Notes: a model not told the origin generated them from the sequence alone. Positions 1-5,771 are shown, counted from the stretch's first letter. The stretch: DNA of 6,784 nt from an uncultured Arenimonas sp. (GCA_946885815.1 CAMPHE010000095.1:1-6784); one strand, 5' to 3'. A program made the numbers and translations.

Positions 1-88
1 CACCGGTCGCGGCGGCGGCCTCGCCGATGTTGTGCAGGCCCTCGCGGCGGGCGTCGGCCAGTTCGGGGCGAAGGGTGGGGCGAGCCAT
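1..88 (-). CDS. MerR-family (CueR/HmrR-like) transcriptional regulator, partial: N-terminal 29 residues only
   Basis: The minus strand from the ATG at 88-86 reads MARPTLRPELADARREGLHN followed by IGEAAAATG and then runs off the window. The block N-I-G-E-A-A-A-A-T-G matches the start of the MerR winged-helix DNA-binding domain, and CueR/HmrR proteins typically begin MNIGxAAxxxG. Here about 18 extra residues precede that block. The ATG at 88 is supported by a GGAG about nine bases upstream, so the extension may be real. MerR proteins are dimers that bind between over-spaced -35 and -10 elements and underwind the promoter when metal binds. The metal-binding C-terminus, which would separate copper, silver/gold, zinc and lead sensors, is not visible. 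The assignment to a Cu(I)-type sensor rests on the operator sequence and the divergent Cys-rich peptide gene. A copper ATPase or chaperone downstream is possible but lies outside the window. Confidence 0.8.
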   Translation of the reverse strand, partial: MARPTLRPELADARREGLHNIGEAAAATG

Positions 89-117
89 GGCGGCGGTCTC
101 CGGTCGGGTCGCGCGCC

Positions 118-148
118 AGTCTGGACCTTCCCGCGTGGGCAAGGTCAA
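118..148 (-). promoter_or_regulatory. MerR/CueR-type promoter and operator (site 1) of the regulator gene
   Basis: Read on the minus strand, a -35 TTGACC (148-143) is followed by exactly 19 bases and a -10-like CAGACT (123-118). Transcription would start near 111, about 23 bases before the regulator ATG. The spacer is filled by a near-perfect dyad at 124-146: on the plus strand GACCTTCCC, five bases, then GGCAAGGTC, with one mismatch between the nine-base arms. CueR-type operators are known to carry ACCTTCC/GGAAGGT-like arms within a 19-base spacer. This suggests the regulator controls its own expression. Confidence 0.72.
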
Positions 149-173
149 TGCCGCGCGAGACCGAAACCCGCGG

Positions 174-204
174 TTGACCTTCCCATCGGGGCAAGCCCCA
201 GCCT
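174..204 (+). promoter_or_regulatory. MerR/CueR-type promoter and operator (site 2) of the Cys-rich peptide gene
   Basis: A -35 TTGACC (174-179) is followed by 19 bases and CAGCCT (199-204) as the -10 position. The start point would be near 211, giving a leader of about 31 bases before the ATG at 242. The spacer holds GACCTTCCC (176-184), five bases, then GGCAAGCCC (190-198). Fifteen of fifteen arm bases (GACCTTCCC and GGCAAG) are the same as in site 1, but the outer right arm (CCC instead of GTC) breaks the symmetry. The -10 is poor (A at position 2 and T at position 6 only), as expected of a promoter that needs activator-induced distortion. Site centres at about 135 and 187 are 52 bases apart. 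Confidence 0.7.
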
Positions 205-241
205 GTGCTCCGCGGCATCCCGCCGCCCACAGGAGAACGCC

Positions 242-355
242 ATGACCACCCCCGCCATCGACACCCCCGCCTGCCCGTGCTGCGCCTGCGCCGACTGCCG
301 CTGCACCGACTGCCGCTGCTGCCGCTGCACGCCGTGCGGGTGCCCGGACGCGTGA
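242..355 (+). CDS. 37-residue cysteine-rich metallothionein-like peptide, probably Cu(I)-induced
   Basis: The ATG at 242 has a good ribosome site, AGGAG at 231-235, six bases upstream. The product has 12 cysteines in 37 residues, at 11, 13, 14, 16, 19, 21, 24, 26, 27, 29, 32 and 34. Residues 1-10 (MTTPAIDTPA) lack cysteine. Then come two modules of the same pattern CxCCxCxxCxC (11-21 and 24-34), separated by Thr-Asp, and a short tail ending PDA. There is no signal peptide, histidine or aromatic residue, so it should be cytosolic and bind thiophilic metal through thiolates only. Such density and CxC/CC spacing is characteristic of metallothioneins, for example mycobacterial MymT or yeast Cup1, but I recognise no specific family. 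The MerR/CueR-like promoter and divergent regulator support a metal-buffering role, most likely Cu(I). Six thiolates per module could hold one small Cu-thiolate cluster each; that is inference. The next gene appears to have its own promoter, so this may be monocistronic. Confidence 0.8.
   Translation: MTTPAIDTPACPCCACADCRCTDCRCCRCTPCGCPDA
272..343 (+). repeat. Tandem 33-base cysteine modules (period 39) inside the peptide gene
   Basis: Bases 272-304 and 311-343 each encode CxCCxCxxCxC. All six cysteines per copy use TGC. The connecting codons ACC GAC (305-310) encode Thr-Asp. The non-cysteine residues differ between copies (P, A, A-D, R versus R, R, T-P, G), so this looks like an old internal duplication or convergent repetition rather than a recent slip. 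Confidence 0.75.
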
Positions 356-413
356 GGTCCTGAAAAGGCGTGGCCAGGCTTCCGCGAGCCGACGGCCCGC
401 TGCCGACGGCGCC

Positions 414-425
414 TATACTCGCGGC
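414..425 (+). promoter_or_regulatory. Extended -10-type promoter, TATACT six bases before an ATG
   Basis: TATACT (414-419) matches the sigma70 -10 consensus at five of six positions. It is followed by six bases and then ATG at 426, so transcription would start at or beside that A. No good -35 is visible 16-18 bases upstream. This is the likely promoter for the protein at 455-880. The region 356-413 before it contains only a 9-base direct repeat GCCGACGGC (388-396 and 402-410) and no convincing terminator. Confidence 0.45.
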
Positions 426-452
426 ATGACACCTCTCGATTCCCGCGGCTGA
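426..452 (+). other. Possible leaderless 8-codon mini-ORF (MTPLDSRG) ahead of the next gene
   Basis: ATG at 426 sits at the predicted transcription start and opens eight codons ending in TGA at 450-452, two bases before the ATG of the 141-residue protein and in a different frame. That downstream ATG lacks a recognisable Shine-Dalgarno sequence. Re-initiation after the mini-ORF is therefore conceivable. It may equally be untranslated leader, since eight codons can occur by chance. Confidence 0.2.
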
Positions 453-454
453 CG

Positions 455-880
455 ATGTCGATCCATTCCAAGGCCAGACGCGACGCACGCCGGAAGAAAT
501 CCCGCGGTGCCGCGCGCCCGGTGGCGGCGCGGCCGCTGGCCGAGCACGCGCATCTGGTCGACGGGCAGGGCCGGATTTTCGGCGGCGCCGGCCTGCGCGG
601 CGAGGAATGGCTGATGGTGCTCGGCGGCAAGGTCGTCACCGGCACCGACAGCGCGGCGATGATGCTGGCGATGCTGCGGCACGTCGCCACGCTGCGCGAG
701 GCTGCCGGCGACACCGTGCGGCTCAGCTATTCGACGCATCTCGGCGAGGCGGCCACGGCCGAAGCGGCCGCCGAAGGCAAGACGCTCGACGAGTATCTGG
801 CGCAGCTGGATGACGAGCGCGAGGAGCGGAAGCTCGAGGGCGATGCCGGCGCGGGCACCCACGGCATCGCGGAACACTGA
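455..880 (+). CDS. Conserved-looking hypothetical protein, 141 residues
   Basis: The frame runs from ATG 455 to TGA 878-880 with G/C-rich third positions. The product opens with a strongly basic segment (residues 1-18, with SKARRDARRKKSR), which could contact nucleic acid or simply be a flexible tail. A core follows (about 32-105: HLVDGQGRIFGGAGLRGEEW, VVTGTD and the helix-like SAAMMLAMLRHVATLREAAG), then Ala/Glu-rich helical sequence and an acidic stretch DDEREERKLEGD (about 119-130). There is no signal peptide or membrane helix, so it should be cytosolic. The opening MSIHSKARRDA resembles uncharacterised proteins that I associate with Xanthomonadaceae, but I cannot assign a function. It reads toward the serine hydrolase gene, with only 13 bases between the two stop codons and no clear terminator. 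No strong ribosome site precedes the start; an in-frame later start cannot be excluded. Confidence 0.75.
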   Translation: MSIHSKARRDARRKKSRGAARPVAARPLAEHAHLVDGQGRIFGGAGLRGEEWLMVLGGKVVTGTDSAAMMLAMLRHVATLREAAGDTVRLSYSTHLGEAATAEAAAEGKTLDEYLAQLDDEREERKLEGDAGAGTHGIAEH

Positions 881-893
881 CGCGCCGTGCCTT

Positions 894-2831
894 CTACCAC
901 GTCGGCGTGAAACGCCACAGCTGCAGCCCGTAAAGCAGCGCCGCCGTGCCGATCGCCGCGGCCGCGACGAGCGTCGCGCCGAAGCGTCGCCGCCCGCCGT
1001 GGATCGGGTCGCGCCACCGCCGTGCCGCGTCGAAGACCAGCAGTGCGGCCAGTGGCGCGGACGCCAGCGTCATCGCCGCCAGCGGCAGGCGCACGAGCGC
1101 CGGCAGCGTGAACAGCGACCCGAAGTCGATCGCGAGGCTCAGGCCGACGCCGCCCCAGCCAAGCAGCGTCGCGAACAACAGCCAGAACGCGACGCGCGCG
1201 CGGCGAGCCGACGCGGGGACCGGCGGCGCGGCCTTTCCCGCGCGCCGGCTTCGCCACGTTTCGACGAGCCACACCGCGGGCCGCACCAGGGCGGCCAGCA
1301 ACACCGTACCGAACGAGAAGGCGGCGAGCGCCGGCACGGCGGCGACCCATGGCGGCCGCCGCTCGAACACCGCCGCCGGGTAGAGGGCGGCGCTGCCGAT
1401 CCCCTGCACGATGCCGTCGGCATCGCGCGTCGCACTGAGTCCGATGCCGGTCGCACGGTCGACGAAACGATCGGGGGCGACCGGAATCCAGTGCGTGCGC
1501 TTGCCGCTGGACTCGATGCGCAGGCTGCCGTCGGCTTCGGCGACCACGTCGGTGGTGTTCATCAGGCCGCTGAACATCAGCGGGCCGCGATGGATGCGGC
1601 GCGTGCTCAGGTAGATGCCGGCGACCTCGGCCGCGGTCGATGCGACCGTCGCGTCCGCCACCTCCGGCAGCGGCCGCAGCGGCGCGGCGAACCGGTCGAC
1701 GAACGCGTGCAGCAGCTTCTCGCGGACGGCGCGCGCGTCTTCGTACGCGCCCTGGCTCGTGAACACGTAGTACCAGCCGATGCCGTGCGCGGGCAGCACT
1801 TCGAGATCGGTCGCGAGCGCCTCCATGTTGCCGGCGTGACCCGCGTAGCGCACGCCCCGGTAGTCGCCGACGAGCAGGCCGAGCCCCATGCCGTCCGCGA
1901 GCGCGGGCCCGAGCGGCTGTTCCAGCGTCATCATCCGGCGCAGCGTCGCGGCGGAGACGATGCCATCGATGCCACGCGCGCCGTCGACGAACAGCGCGAG
2001 CAGGCGTCCCATGTCCGCCGCCGACGCGGTCAGCGCGCCCATCGGCACCAGCGGCGTGGTGCGGAACGGCGCCGGCGCCGGGTTCCCGTAGTGATACGTC
2101 GACGCCAGCGACGCCTGCATCGCGGGCGGCACCGGTTGCGCGACGGTCGAATGCCGCATCGCCAGTGGCGCGAACACCTGCTCCTCGACGATGCGCTCCC
2201 ACGGCTGGCCATGCCGCCGCTCGACGATATAGCCCGCCAGCGCCGCGCCGTAGTTCGAATAGGCGACGACCGCGCCGGGCGGATGCGTTCGTTCGGGCAG
2301 GTTGTCCGCGAGCTTGCGGCCCAGCGGCGTCGCCAGGTCCGGATCGAACACGCCATGGAAACGCTCGGGGAAACCGGCCGTATGCGTCATCAGGTGCCGC
2401 ATCGTGATCGGCCGGCCGTGCGACGGGGCGATCCGGAAATCGAGGTAATCGTTGACGTCCGCATCGAGATCGAGCCGGCCCTGCTCCACGAGCTGCATGG
2501 CGAGCACCCACGGCAGCAGCTTGGAGATCGAAGCGGCGCGGAACAGCGTTCGCTCGACGTTGATCGGCTCGCCTGACGCCACGTCGGCGACGCCGTAGCC
2601 TTTCGCGAACACCGTGCGGCCGTCGCGCACGACCACGATCGCCGCGCCGGGGATGCGCATCTCGTCGCGCTGCTCGACCATGAAGGCGTCGAAAAACGCG
2701 GCGATCGCGGTGTCGTCGGCGCGGATCGCGACGGGTGCGGGCGACGCCGCGCGTACCGGCAGCGCCGAAAGCATCGGTGCGAGCAGCAGCACGGCGAACG
2801 CGACCGCGGCGGCTCGGATTTCGGGTTTCAT
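894..2831 (-). CDS. Exported serine hydrolase (class C beta-lactamase/CubicO superfamily) with C-terminal membrane domain
   Basis: The product is 645 residues. It starts with a signal peptide (hydrophobic about 7-24, likely cleavage after VRA at 26-28). The penicillin-binding/beta-lactamase fold covers about 42-380. The nucleophile motif S-x-x-K is SISK (101-104), the YxN motif is YSN (191-193), and the KTG-like third motif is HAG within GHAGN (332-334). HLMTHTAGFPERF (146-158) is typical of the CubicO/esterase branch. About residues 390-490 form a soluble linker domain. Four hydrophobic helices follow (about 496-519, 547-568, 574-600, 617-638), anchoring the periplasmic enzyme in the inner membrane. 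Family members act as D-amino-acid peptidases, esterases or beta-lactam-interacting enzymes; the substrate is unknown here. The ATG at 2831 has an excellent GGAGGT six bases upstream. It is divergent from the OmpR-type two-component operon. A cell-wall or peptide hydrolase role is inference. Confidence 0.9.
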   Translation of the reverse strand: MKPEIRAAAVAFAVLLLAPMLSALPVRAASPAPVAIRADDTAIAAFFDAFMVEQRDEMRIPGAAIVVVRDGRTVFAKGYGVADVASGEPINVERTLFRAASISKLLPWVLAMQLVEQGRLDLDADVNDYLDFRIAPSHGRPITMRHLMTHTAGFPERFHGVFDPDLATPLGRKLADNLPERTHPPGAVVAYSNYGAALAGYIVERRHGQPWERIVEEQVFAPLAMRHSTVAQPVPPAMQASLASTYHYGNPAPAPFRTTPLVPMGALTASAADMGRLLALFVDGARGIDGIVSAATLRRMMTLEQPLGPALADGMGLGLLVGDYRGVRYAGHAGNMEALATDLEVLPAHGIGWYYVFTSQGAYEDARAVREKLLHAFVDRFAAPLRPLPEVADATVASTAAEVAGIYLSTRRIHRGPLMFSGLMNTTDVVAEADGSLRIESSGKRTHWIPVAPDRFVDRATGIGLSATRDADGIVQGIGSAALYPAAVFERRPPWVAAVPALAAFSFGTVLLAALVRPAVWLVETWRSRRAGKAAPPVPASARRARVAFWLLFATLLGWGGVGLSLAIDFGSLFTLPALVRLPLAAMTLASAPLAALLVFDAARRWRDPIHGGRRRFGATLVAAAAIGTAALLYGLQLWRFTPTW

Positions 2832-2837
2832 CGACAG

Positions 2838-2843
2838 ACCTCC
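2838..2843 (-). promoter_or_regulatory. Strong Shine-Dalgarno of the serine hydrolase gene
   Basis: The minus strand reads GGAGGT, six bases, then ATG at 2831. This fixes the start and rules out the longer overlapping reading in another frame. I see no convincing -35/-10 pair for this gene in the rest of the 2832-2972 spacer. Confidence 0.8.
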
Positions 2844-2948
2844 GGTTCATCGCGGATCGTTCCGCACGTCGCCATGGTGGCCGCGCACGCTGGCCGCCAC
2901 CTGACACGCGATGCCCGGACGCGCCAGACTGCGGCAAGCTTTCGCGGC

Positions 2949-2954
2949 GACAAT
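2949..2954 (+). promoter_or_regulatory. Putative -10 of the response-regulator operon
   Basis: GACAAT (2949-2954) matches the -10 consensus at four of six positions and lies six bases before ATG 2961, the same geometry as TATACT before ATG 426. Transcription would begin near 2961. No TTGACA-like -35 is visible at normal spacing, so the promoter may rely on an activator, possibly the regulator itself. Confidence 0.35.
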
Positions 2955-2972
2955 CCCCCGATGGAAGACGGC

Positions 2973-3647
2973 ATGCGCATCCTGCTGGTCGAGGACGAGC
3001 CGACGCTGGCGGCGACGGTCGCGCGCGCGCTCGAACGCGAAGGCTGGGTCGTGGACCGCGTCGGCAGCCTCGCGCACGCGTTCGGCGCGGCGCTGAGCGC
3101 CGACTACCGCGTGATCCTGCTCGACCGCCGGCTTCCGGACGGCGACGGGCTGCGGCTGGTGGCCGTCGCGAAGTCGCGGCCGTCGCCGGCGTCGATCATC
3201 GTGCTGACCGCGCGCGACGAAATCGCCGATCGGATCGAAGGCCTCGACGCCGGCGCCGACGACTACCTCGTGAAGCCGTTCGCGCTTGGCGAGCTGCTGG
3301 CGCGGTTGCGCGCGGCGTGCCGGCGCCCGGGCGGCACGCCCGGCGCGCCGCCAATCGAAGTGGGACGGCTGGCGTTCGACCCGGCGTCGCGCGACGTGCG
3401 CGCGGGCGGCGTGCCGCTCGCCGTGCCGCGACGCGAGCTCGCGCTGCTCGAGCTGCTGCTGCGGCGCGCCGGCCGCGTCGTGCAGCGCGAGCACCTGGAG
3501 GGCGCGCTGTACGGCTTCGCGGCCGACGTCACCGCCAACGCGCTGGAAACACAGGTGTCGCGGCTGCGCAGGCGCCTGCAGGACGCCGGGGCCGACGTCG
3601 AAATCCGCACCGTCCGCGGCGTCGGGTACCTGCTCCAGCCATGCTGA
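2973..3647 (+). CDS. OmpR/PhoB-family two-component response regulator
   Basis: From the ATG at 2973 the product is 224 residues, the usual length. The receiver domain (about 1-117) opens MRILLVEDEP with acidic residues E7 and D8. The phosphoacceptor is D51 in LLDRRLPDGDG, the switch Thr is T79 (VLTA) and the conserved Lys is K101 (KPF). The winged-helix DNA-binding domain (about 127-222) contains ELALLELLLRRAGRVVQREH and ends in RTVRGVGYLL, the classic OmpR/PhoB signature. It should be phosphorylated by the overlapping downstream kinase and act as a cytosolic transcription factor. The start at 2973 has GGAAG five bases upstream and gives the canonical N-terminus. An in-frame ATG at 2961 would add MEDG and could be leaderless given the -10 at 2949. 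It overlaps the kinase gene by 7 bases (ATGCTGA). Regulated genes are unknown; the divergent serine hydrolase is the nearest candidate. Confidence 0.95.
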   Translation: MRILLVEDEPTLAATVARALEREGWVVDRVGSLAHAFGAALSADYRVILLDRRLPDGDGLRLVAVAKSRPSPASIIVLTARDEIADRIEGLDAGADDYLVKPFALGELLARLRAACRRPGGTPGAPPIEVGRLAFDPASRDVRAGGVPLAVPRRELALLELLLRRAGRVVQREHLEGALYGFAADVTANALETQVSRLRRRLQDAGADVEIRTVRGVGYLLQPC

Positions 3648-5023
3648 ACCGGCGGCCGTCGCTGAAGCTGCGCGCGGCCGCGATCTTCGTCGCGGTGTTC
3701 GCGACGGTGTTCGTCGCCGGCTTCGTGCTGTTCAGCTGGCGCAGCCTCGCGGCTGGCGGCGAACGCCACCACGCCGGCCCGACGATCGCGCTGAGCCTCG
3801 CGGCCGACACGGTGCGCCTGCACGGGGACACGCTGGTGCTGCCGGACGACGGCGCGCTCGCCGACATCGCCCGCGCCAATCCGCATTTCTGGCTGTTCGC
3901 CGACATCGCGGGCCACCACTACCGCCATGGCGACGTGCCGGCCGCCGCCGAACGGCTGCTCGTCGGCGACGGCTCGGGGCTGGGCATCGCCCGTTTCCAC
4001 GTGCGGGGCATCGACCGGCCGCTGTCCGACGCGTCGGTGGTGCGGCAGGGCGGGGCGCTGTTCGCGGCGGGCGGCATCGACCCGTCCACGATCACCCTCG
4101 CGCACGCGCTGCACTACCTGTTCCGCGAAGGCCTGCTGCTGATCGTCGTCGGCGTCGGCGTGGTGGCGACGACCGCGCTGCTGGTCGCGGTGCCGCTGCT
4201 GACCGCGGCGCTGCGGCCGCTGGTGGCCGACGCGGTCGCCGTCGGGCCGGACGACCCGGACCACCGCATCGGCGAGCGACGCGTGCCGGGCGAGCTGCTG
4301 CCACTCGTGCGCAGCTTCAACGCCGCGCTCGACCGGCTGTCTGACGAACTCGGGCGTCGGCGTCGCTTCGTCACCGATGTGGCGCATGAATTGCGGACGC
4401 CTCTGGCGATCGTTTCGCTGCAGGCCGAGGCGCTCCCTCCAGGACCCGCGCGCACCGAGTTGCAGCGCGTCGTGACGCGGATGGTGCATCTGGTCGGGCA
4501 GATGCTCGACGTCGAACGGCTGTCGCTGGCGGCGCGGCGACCGGCGACGATCGATCTGGTCGCGCTGGCGAAGGATGTGGTCGGCGAAATGGCGCCGCTG
4601 GCGATCGCGTCGGGTTACGAACTGGGCCTGCGGGCGCCGGCGTGCCCGGTGCAGGTACCGGCGGACGCGAACGCGATCACCCGGGCGCTGACGAATCTGG
4701 TCGCGAACGCCGTCGCGCACGGGGGCGGCCGCGGCGAGATCAGCGTCATCGTCGGCGGCGATGCCACGGTCGACGTCGTCGACGAGGGTCCCGGCGTACC
4801 GCTGGCGCTGCGCGGCCACCTGTTCGAGCCGTTCTCGCGCGAACGCTGGGACCGCGACGGCTGCGGCCTCGGACTGCACCTGACGCGCGAGATCATGCGG
4901 GCGCATGGCGGGGACGCCGAGCTGCTCGAATCGACGCGAGGCGCGGCCTTCCGGCTGCGTTTCGCACGATCCGACGCGCCGTCGCTCACATCTGCCGGAA
5001 CACGTGCAGGAATGCCCGGCTGA
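3641..5023 (+). CDS. Two-component sensor histidine kinase (HAMP/HisKA/HATPase)
   Basis: The product is 460 residues. Transmembrane helix 1 is at about 12-32, a periplasmic sensor region of about 130 residues follows (33-162), then helix 2 (about 163-188), a HAMP-like linker (about 189-240) and the kinase core. The phosphorylated His is H249 in DVAHELRTPL. The N-box has N352 and N356 (LTNLVANAVAHG), the G1 box is DEGPGV (381-386), the F-box FEPFSR (395-400) and the G2 box GCGLGL (407-412). All catalytic elements are intact. The ATG at 3641 overlaps the regulator stop and lacks a good ribosome site, so translational coupling is likely. The periplasmic region has no family signature I recognise, so the stimulus is unknown. 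The last 20 or so residues lie beyond the ATPase fold, and the final 12 codons overlap the convergent LytTR regulator gene. Confidence 0.95.
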   Translation: MLNRRPSLKLRAAAIFVAVFATVFVAGFVLFSWRSLAAGGERHHAGPTIALSLAADTVRLHGDTLVLPDDGALADIARANPHFWLFADIAGHHYRHGDVPAAAERLLVGDGSGLGIARFHVRGIDRPLSDASVVRQGGALFAAGGIDPSTITLAHALHYLFREGLLLIVVGVGVVATTALLVAVPLLTAALRPLVADAVAVGPDDPDHRIGERRVPGELLPLVRSFNAALDRLSDELGRRRRFVTDVAHELRTPLAIVSLQAEALPPGPARTELQRVVTRMVHLVGQMLDVERLSLAARRPATIDLVALAKDVVGEMAPLAIASGYELGLRAPACPVQVPADANAITRALTNLVANAVAHGGGRGEISVIVGGDATVDVVDEGPGVPLALRGHLFEPFSRERWDRDGCGLGLHLTREIMRAHGGDAELLESTRGAAFRLRFARSDAPSLTSAGTRAGMPG

Positions 5024-5771
5024 CCGGCAGCACCTCGTCGCGGCCCTTCAGGTGGACCGCCGCCGTCTCGTTGTCGTGTTTCACCACATGGTCGATCGCG
5101 CGCAGGTTCACCACCACCGCGCGGTGCACCTGCACGAAACGCTCCGGGTCCAGCTGCCCGAGCAGTTCGCGCAGCGGCGTGCGCACCAGCGCGTCCGTCG
5201 CCGGGCCGGTGTCGCCGCGCCAGCCGATGCGCGTGTACTTCTCGTCCGCGCGCAGGAAATCGATCTCGTCGACGCCGATCACGCGCACCGTCTGCCCCAC
5301 CGACGCGCGCAGCCAGCGCAGGCCGGGCGGCGGCGCGCCGCGCGCGAGCCGCGCCGCGAGCGTGGCGATCAGCGCGTCCGTGTCGCCGGCCGGCCGCGCG
5401 GCGCCGAGCCGCTCCTGCACGCGCGCGACGGTGTCGGCGAGCCGCGCCGGTTCGACCGGCTTCACGAGGTAGTCGAGCGCCCCGTGCGCGAACGCCTGCA
5501 CCGCGTACGCGTCGAACGCGGTGACGAACACCAGCTGGGCGCGGCGGCCGATCAGCGCCGCCGCCTCGACGCCCGACAGGCCGGGCATCTGCACGTCGAG
5601 GAAGCAGACGTCGGGACGCAGCGCCTCGAAGCTCTCCACCGCCTCGCGGCCGTTGCGGCATTCGGCGACCACGCGCAGCGCCGGCCATGCGGCCGCGAGC
5701 GCACGCACGAGCGCCGCGCGCAGCAGCGGCTCGTCGTCGGCGACCAGCGCGGTCGGACCGTCCGGCGTCAT
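4986..5771 (-). CDS. LytTR-family (AlgR/LytR-type) response regulator
   Basis: The product is 261 residues. The receiver domain (about 6-122) has acidic D12 and D13 (ADDEP), phosphoacceptor D59 in CFLDVQMPGLSG, T84 in VFVTAF and K104 in YLVKP. A short linker leads to a LytTR DNA-binding domain (about 152-258) with the typical segments DEIDFLRADEKYTRI, ERFVQVHRAVVVNL and LPVSRAF. LytTR proteins bind paired short direct repeats and often control envelope, exopolysaccharide or virulence genes. The ATG at 5771 overlaps the kinase stop by four bases (ATGA). GGAGG lies ten bases upstream inside the kinase gene, so the pair is one operon with coupled translation. The stop at 4986-4988 lies inside the opposite-strand kinase gene. 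Which genes it controls cannot be told from this window. Confidence 0.95.
   Translation of the reverse strand: MTPDGPTALVADDEPLLRAALVRALAAAWPALRVVAECRNGREAVESFEALRPDVCFLDVQMPGLSGVEAAALIGRRAQLVFVTAFDAYAVQAFAHGALDYLVKPVEPARLADTVARVQERLGAARPAGDTDALIATLAARLARGAPPPGLRWLRASVGQTVRVIGVDEIDFLRADEKYTRIGWRGDTGPATDALVRTPLRELLGQLDPERFVQVHRAVVVNLRAIDHVVKHDNETAAVHLKGRDEVLPVSRAFLHVFRQM

Noticed and set aside
388..410. Direct repeat GCCGACGGC as an operator upstream of the 141-residue gene
   Set aside because: Nine GC-rich bases can repeat by chance in this composition, and there is no symmetry or known match.
145..714. A 189-codon minus-strand frame across the divergent promoters, the peptide and the 141-residue gene
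   Set aside because: It would cover the operator region and both genes on the opposite strand, has no recognisable domain and shows shadow-frame composition.
904..916. GGCGT-GAA-ACGCC inverted repeat as a terminator between the convergent genes at 880/894
   Set aside because: The stem is only five base pairs, lacks a T-run and lies within the hydrolase coding sequence.
810..2576. A 588-codon open frame on the plus strand
   Set aside because: It is the antisense shadow of the serine hydrolase, with low-complexity Arg/Gln/His composition and no motifs.
2876..2901. GGTGG ... CCACC imperfect inverted repeat between the hydrolase and regulator genes
   Set aside because: There are only five clean pairs with a bulged interior. 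It is too weak to call an operator or hairpin.
727..2937. A very long open frame of 736 codons on the minus strand, overlapping the serine hydrolase
   Set aside because: It is an Arg/Ala/Gly-rich shadow frame of the hydrolase gene, caused by G/C-rich third positions. It has no domain signatures, and the hydrolase frame has a signal peptide, catalytic motifs and a strong ribosome site.
3263..4906. A 547-codon open frame on the minus strand opposite the OmpR-type regulator and its kinase
   Set aside because: It is an Arg/Gln-rich shadow without motifs. The plus-strand frames have complete regulator and kinase signatures.
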